A stretch of 64,000 bases of DNA from Miscanthus floridulus (taxonomy: Eukaryota; Streptophyta; Magnoliopsida; Poales; Poaceae), in NCBI RefSeq assembly GCF_019320115.1, contig NC_089586.1, positions 2,143,388 through 2,207,387 of the forward strand. The letters are read 5' to 3'. The translations under genes were made by a program, and so were the position numbers. How positions within the stretch are numbered: the first letter of the stretch is position 1; the number at the start of each line of letters is the position of its first letter. Below are positions 1 through 10,117 of the stretch, piece by piece. The notes under the pieces were generated by a model. It did not search any database. It saw only the letters and a program-made list of their open reading frames with translations, and had not been told where the DNA came from.

Positions 1-1541
1 GGTTTTCTGGAGCTAAGGGCAATCCTACATGTGTATGTGGACATGTTTGGGCAGAGAGGTTAAGGTCAAAGTGGATGTGACTGACCGATGTACCAAAAGT
101 TGTCATAGGACTGGTTGCCATTGCTTGAGGTGTGGCGAGCTCTCGATCGTCTGATCATGGCAGAGTTGTTGTTCGAGGTGTTGTGAGACCCTAGTGCTTG
201 CTCGCGATGGAGTCGTTGTAGTTCTTGGGCAGCGAGCTGATGGGGTCACTTCTTGACTACTTTGAGTAGTCGTAGCTGGCGTGGATCAGCCTCTTGGGCA
301 GCCGTGGACTGGTCCCTACCAGCCTGACATCCTCAAAGGGCTCATGACCCCCAAGGGATGACTTCTTCGCATCTGGCCTGTTGTAGTTTCTGGTCAAAAG
401 AGCTCATGCATTTTGGAGTTTGAGTCCTCCTGGCGCGACAACGTCATTGTCGTCACGTCTTCGCCTCTAGGCGTAATTTCCGCTTTTGATGGAGAGCTAT
501 CATGACCTATCGCTGCGGGAGCTAGCTTTGAGTGCGACGTGGTTTGATCCGCTCACCGCGCTATGGTGCACTCAAGGAGCCCACTTCCTCGAATGCACGC
601 GCCCCCAAGGGACAGCTAACAGTTTGTGGAGAGCTATCGCTCGGCTTGTCTATGAACCAGGATTGGATCCTGGTTTTGGGCTTAGCCCTGCATGGCGGCG
701 GGTAGTTTTGCCGCTCATGTGTGCCCTAGCTCATTGCGTCCTGCCAACGGTGGAGACGTTGTCTAGGGTGTGGCTTTACCGTGGAATCCAGTTTTCCCAC
801 GCGGTAGGTCTAGACCAGGTAGGAGCCAGTGGCGGGCCTTGACCCATTGGTTCAGGTGATCTCGTGATTCCTAGAAGAATGTGGCCACCACGGGCCATTT
901 CTAGGGCAAGCTTGCCATGAGCCATAGGCCTTTGGCTTCCTAGGTGGAAGTCTTGGCCCTGGCCAGTGATGAGAGAGGGTATTAGGCCCCCTACATCGGT
1001 GAACTCCAGGATGCAACCCTCGAGGGCAGTTCTAGGTGTTCATCTACCATGGATCATGGGGTCTAGACCTCCAGAGTGGCGGTCTAGGCCATAACTGAAG
1101 GCGAAAGCGAGCATTGGCCCTTTGGTGTGGTTAATAGCATGGTTTCCCAAAAGGATGTGGCCGATCGAGGCCATTCCCTAGGTGAATTTGTTATGAGCCA
1201 TGGACCTTTGGTTTCCTAAATGGGAGACCTAGCCACGATCGGTGATGAGTGAGGGTATGGGCCCCATTGGGTAGGTGAACTCTAGAATGCAGCCCCCAAG
1301 GGCAGTTTTGAGAGTGTGCCCATCGTGGACTGCGGGATCTAGATCTCTAGGGTGGAGGTCCGAGCCACAGCTGAAGGAGGATGAGGGCGCTGGCCCTTTG
1401 ATGCCGACAAACTCATAGTTTTCATAGCGGATGTGGCCGTCGTGGGCCATTCCATGAGTAAGTCCACTAGTGGTGCAAGGTGCCATCACTTCCTTCTCAA
1501 CAATTGAGAGTGCGCGACTGTCCCCTACTTGGCACACCAAC
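1..1541 (-). mobile_element. Gypsy-like LTR element, 5' internal region, cut by window edge
   Basis: Read on the minus strand, this follows an LTR (1542-2739). Directly after the LTR end comes a stretch resembling the primer-binding and leader region of grass Gypsy elements (GTTGGTGTGCCAAG, then a G run, around 1510-1541). A short open stretch begins at about 1540 on the minus strand but closes near 1229, and no Gag domain, zinc knuckle or protease motif is recognisable. Blocks with a common phrase (ccaagggcagtt, and clauses around gtggcc and gatgag) recur at about 880-1060 and 1160-1350, so part of the region is an internal direct repeat. The rest of the element lies left of base 1. The family is inferred from the PBS-like sequence and the LTR termini only. 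Confidence 0.45.
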
Positions 1542-2739
1542 TATCGGTGTTTCGTAAACTAGACTAGTAAACTTATACGATTGCCATGCTGCTCTAGAAA
1601 GATGATGGTAGCATCCAAAAGACACGAGGATTTAAACTAGTTTAGGCCAGAGCTCTACGTCTAGTCTCAGAGATGATCGCGTGCATGTTCCTCGCTTGAA
1701 TGCTCTGAAGTTCTTACAATGGGAGTGCAAGAATGGTGGAAGAGGAAGAAAAACCTATGCTAGGCGATGGGCTACCCGAAGGGAAGCTTCAAGAGCCCTG
1801 TTATGATGGAGAGTGAGTGAAATGAGTAGGGGAGTCAAAATGTTTGGAAAGGGTGCCCTAGTTGCCCTTATATAGAGTTCGGGGCCAAGGCACATACAAA
1901 GCAGGAGGTTCTCCCGACCAAAGGGTCGTGAGCCTGAGGGGGGCCTAGCTAACTTAGCTTGCAAGCTATGCCATCTTGTGGAGCACATCCGGGTGTGGCT
2001 GTCATCATTGTCTTATGGCCACATCGTGGCATGGTGTGGCATGGTGCTATGCCAGCCGTGATGGCACTGTAGGCACGATGGTGGTTCGACAGCCATCCTG
2101 TGCGACGTGGTCTCCACTTGGGTCTTTGTCATCATCTCCTGGTTTCCTAGGGCGTCGTACAGGAGTTGGTGGATGCCCCTAGGTAGTGGATTGCCTTGTT
2201 GTCTTGAGGAATGGGGGCCATGACCCCTATCGCTAGGATCGTGGTTCCCGCCAGCCTATCATGGCCCTCATCGTGGATTTCATCCCATAGTGGGTAGGAT
2301 CATACTCTTGTTTTGTCAGGCCGTATTTGGTTGGTGGTCATCGTACCTATCGTCACCTCTTTAGAGCAGTATGGTCTTATCTGTGTGGCATGGCACAGGG
2401 TTGGTGTCTGACCGGACCGAGATGACTGTTGTCCCCTTATCCCTTGCGAGGTCAGTGCGTCACGCCTGTCCTTGTCAGAACAAGCATACTTGGCGGGGCT
2501 CAACCTCTCCCCGTCCCTTCAGGAGTCATGATGGAGGAGAGGTCTTGTGTCCTCGGGGCATCGTGCGGTTAAGGCAGGAGGAAGGGGTCACGGCTAACCC
2601 TGTCCTTAGCATCTTGGCCTGGTTTGTTGGACTTAGCTAGGCCTCAGTCGTTTGGGCTTTCGCTAGCTGGTGTATTGTGAGCCGCGTAGCCTGTTAACTA
2701 ATCGGTGCCTTGAGACACCCCGGGGTTATAACCCCGACA
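1542..2739 (-). repeat. LTR of the Gypsy-like element (5' LTR, minus orientation)
   Basis: The ends are tatcggtgtttcg on the left and ataaccccgaca on the right. This matches a TGTCGG...CCGACA grass Gypsy LTR with one changed base at the left end. Length is about 1.2 kb. Orientation is taken from the PBS-like sequence just left of 1542. The partner LTR is outside the window, so the boundaries rest on terminal motifs alone. ORFs inside it are short and non-homologous and are not genes. Confidence 0.5.
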
Positions 2740-3135
2740 AATAGCAATGTTACATATATGCACTAGATACCACTAACTCCTACCTTGCTATCTAGGATGA
2801 AGAAAAATGGTGCTCCTTCATCCATTGGGTCAATGAGGAGTGGTCTGACCGCACGTAGGTGTATTTGAAGGCGATGTGGAAGTATGTTCTGAAGGATAGA
2901 AGGGCTCAAGACAGACCTATTGAGGACCATGAGGATGTAATTATTCAGCATCATCAAGTGGTGGTGGAAAAGAAGCCACTGTATATGAAGTTAAAAGGGC
3001 CTCCAAGATGCAACAGATGTAAGCTATCTTTTGGTTTTTAATAGCAAAGTTAGGTATATATGGTAAATATGCTAGATGTAAGGCAGGGCCCTTTAAACTT
3101 GTAAGGCTATGTTGGGTCCTCATATATGCCCTCAC
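2740..3135 (+). pseudogene. Possible captured coding fragment, unidentified
   Basis: Between two repeats, 2799-3041 reads as one frame apart from a TAG at 2856-2858. It gives a Trp-rich stretch (EEKWCSFIHWVNEEW, then YLKAMWKYVLKDRRAQDRP) followed by an acidic and His-rich segment and a C-x2-C pair. The WVxEEW pattern with a downstream short helix resembles the tail of GRF-zinc-finger-associated hypothetical proteins that occur many times in grass genomes. That likeness is from memory and not tested. No start codon, intron signal or upstream domain is visible. It is probably a transposon-borne or captured fragment, not a working gene. Confidence 0.25.
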
Positions 3136-5160
3136 TATTGAAAGGGCCTTAGGATAGATAGAGGGAGTGAATAGCCTATAAAAATTCTTTCAAAGGCACA
3201 AAGAAAACTAGGCACACAATTAGTAACAAATGTAATCCTTAATAAGCATTATGGGCCTAGCCTAAAACCAATGCAAGCGCTTCTATAAAAGTCTAGTTAA
3301 CAAAGCGCCAAAGCAACAAACCAAGCACTATCAACTACTAGCAGAGAGCACAAGCATGAGCTAAACAACTACTCAAGCATGAACTAGAGAGCTACTTGAA
3401 TACTTGCAAGAACAACTACACGTCAAACAAAGTAGAGCAACCAAGCTACTCAACTAGAACTAAGAACAACTACTGGAGCAAGCTAGCAACAATAGCAACC
3501 ACAAGACTAACAAGCAAGCTAGCTAAACAACTACTCAAGCAAGGATTGCACAAGTAAAAGAGCAAGTGCCCAAGACAATGGAGAAAATGATTTTTCCTCC
3601 AAGGTTCAATTACTTGCCGGCAACATACATCCCTGTTGAGGCAACTCCAAGGATTGGCACTCCTTTGCAAGCTAAACAAACCCTCAAGCTTGGCCCCTAT
3701 GTGGGTGCTCTCGTATGAGCTAGTCAATGATCACCGAAGATGTCACCACTAAATGAATAACGGTCAGATCCCACAGATATATTTAGACAGTCACTAGGTG
3801 ATGGACCAATGCATTCTGTGGCACTCCACCGAGGCAACCGCTAGAGAAATCCGATGGTTGCCTGTAGCCAAGATGTGTTACTCACAAACTCTGCTAGTGG
3901 TTTCCTCTGGTGACCCCCAAGGGTACCACCAGAGAAATCTGGTGGGTTTGGAAACCTTCTACACAAGGTTTTTGACACCACTGGAATACTCTGGTATCCC
4001 CAATATCAGACCACTGGAGAAAGGGCTTCTCCTTTTAAACTTCCTGCGCACACACAGATCACCGCCACATGCCCCCCTCTGGAGCCTAAGCTCTGGTGCT
4101 TATAAGCACCACCAAATAAATATAGTGGTCCAACAATCAATGCAAATAGGTTAAACAAACATGGGTCAGAGGATGGAGCCTAAGCTATGGTGCTTCCCTA
4201 CCAGGGGCATCGAATAAATCCGGTGAGTGCAGAAACCCTACACTAAGCCCTTCTCTCAAACACCTTTTCAAATGTGCTAACTCCCAGAAATGTACTCCAT
4301 TGAAAACAAATACCTTTAAGCACTTGATTTAGCATTTTCAAAACAAATTTTCAAACATTTCACTTGCTTCGTCCTCACAACGTCACTATGTCTAATGCAT
4401 ATGCCATGTTAGTCCTCACCTAGTGGCACTAGATAACTTCAATTTCTTTAGAGTTCCCTTCTTAATAGTACGACTATCTATCTTAAATCCAATAATCATG
4501 CACTCTATTGCACCTTAGCCGGCGAAACTAAAACCCTATGAGGTATACATTATCCTTTGGGCTTGTTTCCATCTCCAACTCCTTTTCATCCAACTTGAGC
4601 ACTTGATCACTTCATGGCCATCACCATATCCTCCATGGTTGCTTTCTTGCTCAACACTTGGTGTGGACTATGCCTAGCTTAATCAACACTTAAGCACAAT
4701 CATTATTAGTCCAACCAAACTAGGGTTTTCAGCAGCCATTAGGGTTTGGGAGCTTGAACTCAACCATGGTGGTGAGGGCCATGGATCATAAATGGCTCAT
4801 GGGAGGATTGGTAGAGAAGAGTCAAGGAGGAGGGTTGGGGATGGCTCACTAGTGCAAGGAGGTGCTCTAGGTGCAGGAGCTTGGCATGGGGTTTCTCAAG
4901 GAGGGAGATCCGCTTTAGGGCACTGCCATGAATTGAGGAAGAAGAAGAGCTTGGGAGAGGGTTTGTGGATGAACGTTAGCAAGGACAACATGGTGGACAA
5001 TGTGCTCCTCTGGCTATGCTTCGGCAAGGCACTCTTCTTCTTGCTCTCGTCTCTTTCTCTATTATGTTGTTTTGGGAGAGGAAGGGAGTGAGAGTGAAGG
5101 GAAGGGCTGGTGTTGGTTGTGTGAAGGTAGTAGGGCTAGGGCGGTGTGTGTGACACCTCA
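3136..5160 (-). repeat. Decayed LTR-like repeat with short palindromes
   Basis: The left edge reads on the minus strand as a Copia/Sirevirus-like LTR end (CTATTCACTCCCTC... CCTTTCA), close in wording to the LTR ends at 44685 and 53602. The body holds short inverted repeats such as ccaccagagaaatctggtgg near 3926 and variants near 3838 and 3975, as found in grass Sirevirus LTRs. There is also an A/C-rich tract with reiterated ctactcaagc (about 3330-3550). No tRNA-primer site follows the end, and the right boundary is not definable. It is best treated as a solo or eroded LTR. Open frames at 3798-4154 and 4792-5091 lie inside it and have no recognisable product. Confidence 0.3.
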
Positions 5161-5767
5161 CATTTGGTGGATCATCTTGGAGTCACGGTGACCATTCGCC
5201 TGCACTAGTCAAGGTGGGGCTGACGTGGACTTAGGCGGTTCGTCGGTTTGGATTTTTGGGTGGGCTTCTTGAGGTCGACTAATTTTGATAAAGAGTACAT
5301 CTACTTGGGACCAGGCCGAGTATAACGAAAAATAAACCCGCTGGAATACTGGATCTGGGCCCAAATTATAGGAGCAATACAGCTGAACTCGTGTTATTAG
5401 GCTCTTGGCATCGAGTGGAGTGGCTCAGTCGCGGTCGTGGCCCGGACTGGTGGCATTTCCAATTTGCCATTCGGATGCAAGCCTCGTGCTCTCGTCTCCC
5501 TCAGCAACGCTTTGCGAAATTTTCATCTGGTGATCACATACGCATGCATGAACGAAATTTATGATAAAATAAGCACAGTTTCACCCGAATTCAATTTGCA
5601 TTGCACTTGATATTACAGCTCCGAGACCGTCAGCAAGCAATAAGCGGCCTCACGTCAAGCATGCATCTAAAAGCTCGAATCAACAAGAGAGACGACACCG
5701 TACACATACACGTTATATACCACCCCCCGGCCCTGCAACTGCATGCAACGCGCGCGCGCGCGAGCTC
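5161..5767. other. Intergenic region and 3' flank of the PSII 5 kDa gene
   Basis: No gene is seen. Bases from about 5530 to 5767 are the likely 3' untranslated region of the minus-strand photosystem gene, including a short alternating CG run (about 5750-5761) just past its stop codon. 5161-5530 shows no domain, terminal repeat or RNA gene that I can recognise. Confidence 0.4.
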
Positions 5768-6085
5768 TCAGTTGTGGCAGACCTTGGCGGTGGGCATGGT
5801 GACGCAGATGGGCGCGTACTTCTTCGCCTCGGGGCTCCCGTTCTTGGGGTCCGCCATGGCGGCGCCGGCGCCGCCGATGGCCGCCACGGCCGCCGCAGCC
5901 GCCGCGAGCATGACAGCGCGGCGCCCCTCGGCGGCCTCCTCGGCCGCCGCCGCCAGCCTGGCGCTGGCGGGCTCCTGCTGGCAGCGGTCGGCCATGGCGG
6001 CCCTGACCACGGCGAAGCTGCCGCGGCGCGAGGGCGCGGCCACCGCCACGGCGGCGAAGGACGCCATCATGGTGAGCGACGCCAT
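5768..6085 (-). CDS. PSBT: Photosystem II 5 kDa protein, chloroplastic (nuclear psbT type)
   Basis: This is an intronless 105-codon gene. The product is a tiny lumenal extrinsic subunit of photosystem II. Residues 1 to about 30 ([10 protein letters not shown], then small and basic residues) form a chloroplast transit peptide. Residues 58-78 are an Ala-rich hydrophobic stretch ending AxA (GAGAAMA), a thylakoid-transfer signal. Cleavage there leaves a 27-residue mature peptide starting [12 protein letters not shown] and containing two cysteines (APIC and KVCHN), as in known PSII 5 kDa proteins. The ATG at 6083-6085 gives the expected length. The frame stays open upstream, but that part lacks homology and runs through promoter DNA. 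The gene stands alone, with G-box and I-box elements upstream. The family call is from the recognised C-terminal sequence and bipartite targeting; the exact biochemical role of this subunit is poorly defined. Confidence 0.9.
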   Translation of the reverse strand: MASLTMMASFAAVAVAAPSRRGSFAVVRAAMADRCQQEPASARLAAAAEEAAEGRRAVMLAAAAAAVAAIGGAGAAMADPKNGSPEAKKYAPICVTMPTAKVCHN

Positions 6086-6236
6086 CGCTTTGCGCTGGGG
6101 CTGCTGGTGGCGACGGTGGTGGACTGGTGGTGCTGCGTGTGGACGTGGATTGCTTGCGCTTTGTGGAAGAGCTTTTGGCGGCGGGCCTGCACTGCGTGGT
6201 TGGTTATGAAGCTGCGGTCCGGAACGGAGAGGGCGC

Positions 6237-6298
6237 CTTATCCCGTGTGGGGTGAGCGGCCACTGGGCCGCTGCCATGTGGCCTGGCGGCGTCACGTG
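6237..6298 (-). promoter_or_regulatory. Light-type promoter elements (I-box and G-box)
   Basis: Upstream of the photosystem gene on the minus strand there is GATAAG (6237-6242), an I-box core, and CACGTG (6293-6298), a G-box core. They lie 152 and 208 bp before the ATG. The pairing is common in light-regulated nuclear photosynthesis genes. No convincing TATA box lies between them and the start codon, which is also usual for photosystem genes. Function is inferred from motifs only. Confidence 0.5.
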
Positions 6299-6561
6299 GC
6301 GGGGGCGAGGGCGCGGGTGCTGGATAACGCGAGGGTGTGGTGGCCTGGTGGGAGATGATAACGAACGGGCGGACCGCACTGAGCCGTTGCGATCGGGATC
6401 GGGGCCCATCATCAGCTGTGGCTGGCCTAGTGAATTCCCACCAGTCATTCATTCATTGATCTTGGTTCAAGAGAACCTATCAGTAGTAGCTGATAAACAT
6501 TACATTTGCTGTGTATAGAGAGGATCGGAATTACATCGCTGAAGTAAACACACCACACCAA

Positions 6562-6598
6562 CCCTGTTCGCTTGAACATTTCAGCGAAGCGAACAGGG
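6562..6598. repeat. Hairpin remnant of the ccctgttcgctt MITE family
   Basis: A ccctgttcgctt arm and a complementary aagcgaacaggg arm are separated by about 13 bases. The same terminal sequences bound longer elements at 8071-8194 and 35124-35252, so this is an internally deleted copy. Confidence 0.6.
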
Positions 6599-6636
6599 CC
6601 CAAACGTGTCCTATGCCCTTGTCCCCCTTCGGAAAT

Positions 6637-7075
6637 CATTGTGCCCAGAGCTTTGCTTCAGCGTTGCAAACTACCATTGTGCGTCTGAGGTTAGCCGCAT
6701 CGTCTCTGAAGATCACGTCGTTCCTTCGCTTCCATAGTCGCCAACAGCAAAGGGCAACAAAGGTTCTGAAATGCTTACCTGAGATGTGTGGTGGACAGAT
6801 CAAAGTATCTAAAGATTCCAGCAACGGTTGTAGTCTCCGTTGGCATGCTGATCCCAAGTTTAGACCAGAAAAGTTCAGCAAAGAGGCACCCAGCAACTAT
6901 GTGGCTTGCTGTCTCATTCAGTTGTTGACGGATCTCACAGGTCGGACTATCCACGATCATCTTTCGATGGAGATTGACCCTGCATTGCACCCTTTCCTGT
7001 GTCAGCAGCGAAAGAAAGAACTGAACCCGGGGAGGGACGTGGCTTTTCTATACTTTGCCTTCAAACTTTCCTTGC
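6637..7075 (-). pseudogene. LINE reverse-transcriptase C-terminal zinc-binding (zf-RVT) fragment
   Basis: Read on the minus strand from about 7075 to 6637, the pieces in order are a KSHVPPRVQFFL-like lead, RVNLHRKMIVDSPTC, a conserved ETASHIVAGCLFAELFW block and then CCWRLWKRRNDVIF. These are hallmarks of the zf-RVT domain at the C-terminus of plant non-LTR retrotransposon polyproteins. The frame changes at least twice, and no endonuclease or polymerase core is present. One expected Cys is replaced (CEIRQQ where CEICQQ would be typical). It is a dead 3' fragment, with no poly(A) tail or target duplication seen. Confidence 0.7.
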
Positions 7076-7748
7076 CAGTAGGCAGAAGGGGCCACGGCGC
7101 CGCGCCGGTCCCTGACTCCCTGGTGACCGAGAGGACAGTAGACTGAATGATGCTGCCCAGCTCCGTCAGTTCCGAAGTCACCCGAGGTGAGTCGTGGTCG
7201 TGGCACCACGAACTGGGTATCCTGCACTTCAAAAGCAGAGAGACCTGCGCCACCGTACTGTTCTTCTTACAATGGCCACCGATCTGCCTGAGGTGCAGGG
7301 CTGGAAACCGATCTGCCATGGAGTCATCATTATGCCAGGCGTCATACCAAAAAGAGGTCTCCTCCCATCGCCGACGTCCACCGTGGTGACAGCTTTGTAT
7401 GCCTGCGCATGAGTTTGTGACCGCACATTTTAAGCTCGAGCGATTGCTTCATCAATTTCAACCCTGAGATTTTGTTGCCTCGCGTAATAATCACTCAAAA
7501 TAGTTACCCTTCCTAAAAGAACTAACATAGTTATAAATGATGTACGTAAAATCTGTTCAGGCTGTAAGTATGCAAATGAAATTAGCACAGAAATTTGACA
7601 CCAAGGTCCATGTACAAACTACAAAATCTAAGCTACAAAATTTGGGCCAATTGCTAAGCTACAAAACTTGGGCCAAAAATGAAAGCCGACCCAAAAATGA
7701 ATAAAGAAAAAGATGAATGTATTTGGATCTGTAAATAAACTGAATAAT
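7076..7748. other. 3' flank of PIGN, no gene seen
   Basis: This holds the probable PIGN 3' untranslated region immediately left of the stop codon at 7749, and AT-rich intergenic DNA with direct repeats of ctacaaaa (about 7617-7668). The open frames at 7147-7412 have no recognisable domain. Confidence 0.4.
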
Positions 7749-10117
7749 TTACATAACTTTCCTCGCGGTTAGTTGCCGAGATGAGACCAAGATATCTCTT
7801 GTGTATATATTTGTGAGGGCAAAAAGCAGCAAAACGAAGACTACTTGGGCGCTCACTATTCCGAAATGGCTAATGCTGTTGCCAATCTCCATCCAACTAC
7901 CGGTATTCCGTACCTGTGGGTAAAATGAACAGGAATATTCAGTACATTATTTTTTGTTGAAGCAGGAAGTCCACATTGAATACATAAGGCTAATGTACAT
8001 CAGAAAATGAAATACAAAACAACTTGGTGCAGTTACAGCTTCAAATTTTCCAATGATGCAATCACACAGAGCCCTGTTCGCTTAAACTTATCAGCCGTAC
8101 CGTTTCAGCGAAATAACAGTATTTTTCTCCCACAACAGATCAGCATCAGCATCAGCATCAGCATCAGTCGTTTTTCCAGCCAGCCGAACAGGGCCAACGG
8201 CTAGTTTGCTACTTTATTCTGTTAGCATATAGCAAACTATGGCGTCCAGGACATGGCAAACCAAACAAAATTTACCCACTAATGGACAAAATTGAAAGAA
8301 CAATTATATAGCAACTAAATATGGTCAAGGCCATGGAGCATGTCTTTTTTCTTAAATGTAAAATGCATGAAATTGGGTTATGAATTATAGAAGGGAAAAG
8401 ATGTACATACCAGGAAAAAGAAATGAATAGTCATTACATCTGAAAGCAGTATTACAAGAAAATAACAGCCCAGTCGTGGGATGCGGACAACCTTGGTAAC
8501 CGCACTAAACGTACATCTGCAGTTGTCACCAAGGTCAGCTTAATGAAAAGTAGCATCAAGTTCAACGCAAATTAAAAGAATATACATAATTAAGGTAAGG
8601 TGTTATAGAAAAATGTCCAAAGACCTAACGTTTGGGGGAAAACCTCATCTTTACATTTATTTGTTATAGCTTGTTAACCTAAGCATGAACTGCCTTTTTT
8701 TTTTTAGAATGCAAGAACTGCCAAATTAATCTTGAAGTTGCTCAACAGATAACTATGCGGAGAGTATATAGACAGTCTATATAGAGATATCAAAATGAAC
8801 ATTAAATTACAAATGGATTGTTGCCTATTTTTATCTTTCTATAGCAGAAGATGACCTAATTTGTGACAAGAACTTTCATTAAAGACTTACATGACAAGCA
8901 TGAACGGAATGAACAACTTAAAGATAAGAAGTCCTGCCATAAGAAATGGCTGCCAAGAGAAAAGAGAAAAACATTAGTGTCTAGAATAATAATAAGTAAA
9001 AGGGTCATTCAGAGAAATGTAACATATAAACTTACACTAAATACTGTAATGAATCTGTACACAGACGAGATCTCAAAGCTTGCAATACTTGCAAAATTAC
9101 CAGTACCAAAGAAGGCGACATTAAATAAGATCACCTGCAAGACAGAAAGATACCATTAGTTACACTATTATGTTTTCTGCTAAAACTACAACAAAAGTGC
9201 TCTTAGTTTCTATTGATAATAAATGATTGGATATTTACAAACAAAATACACATATGCATATAGTGGAAATATGGAATATAATGCAAGTATGAAGATAGCA
9301 ATACATTCTGAAAAGAAAAAATTGTCAGCACGAGACGAGTATCCAATACATGCATTCATCGTAGTTTCTTGTTACATGTTATCCAAAATTATTGAATGTA
9401 TAACCATATAGAAGCAGGAAGCATTTTTTTGGTTATAAATATACCAATATCATTTCCTTGTGAAACTAAATACGTTTGTGCATAAAGTTCTCAGAGTCCG
9501 ACTTCACATATTCTACAAAACTTCTTCAGAAATCAGAATAGAGGGAGTAGCTTCGATTGGTCATCCCTATTTCAAATGATTTAGCATCTTTGCATAATTA
9601 ATCCTGGAGGATTATCTAGAGTGAATATAATCTAATGCCTACTCTGCCATATAAAAAATAATGCATTGTATCCAAGAGCTTCCGCACCTCTATAGTCCAT
9701 AAGACAAATGGAAATTGTCAGACTTACAAATAACAGAGGGATTCTTAAATCAGATAGTCGTAGGTGTCTTTCTTCATAGCCAAAAACCGAGTCATCCGCA
9801 AGGCTTCTGCGACGTGCAGAACCACTTTCTGAGCGATACAGGTTGGCAGATTCCACAAATATCCATCCAATGAGTACCATTGCAAAAGCGCTATAGAAAA
9901 CTGCTTCATAGCTGTGAAGATTTAACAAAATTTGAACAATCATTTTCATGTTAAGAGCTCAGGTACAGCAAAAAGAAAATGATGTATAAACTACAGCAGA
10001 AGGTAACAGCATACCCAATAGAAAGCAGCAGAAATGGAGGAGCAAAACCCAAGAATATAGATGTAAGACGGGATAGAACACTAGGTGGTGAGAAAAGAGG
10101 TAGCACCATAGCAACAC
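7749..10117 (-). CDS. PIGN: PIGN exons 13-18: C-terminal membrane domain
   Basis: Exons 10117-10015, 9911-9728, 9134-9036, 8949-8891, 8516-8411 and 7913-7749 encode residues 737-974. The most diagnostic stretches are [13 protein letters not shown] (exon 15), [18 protein letters not shown] helix residues (exon 16) and [13 protein letters not shown] (exon 17). [13 protein letters not shown] follows (exon 18) with a final hydrophobic helix, a basic tail and TAA at 7749-7751. Each corresponds in order to conserved C-terminal PIGN segments. The segment between exons 14 and 15 ([19 protein letters not shown]) is a polar loop. Confidence 0.88.

Noticed and set aside
5774..6358. Gly/His-rich frame on the plus strand over the PSII gene
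   Set aside because: It is a shadow of the minus-strand gene, which has clear homology and targeting peptides.
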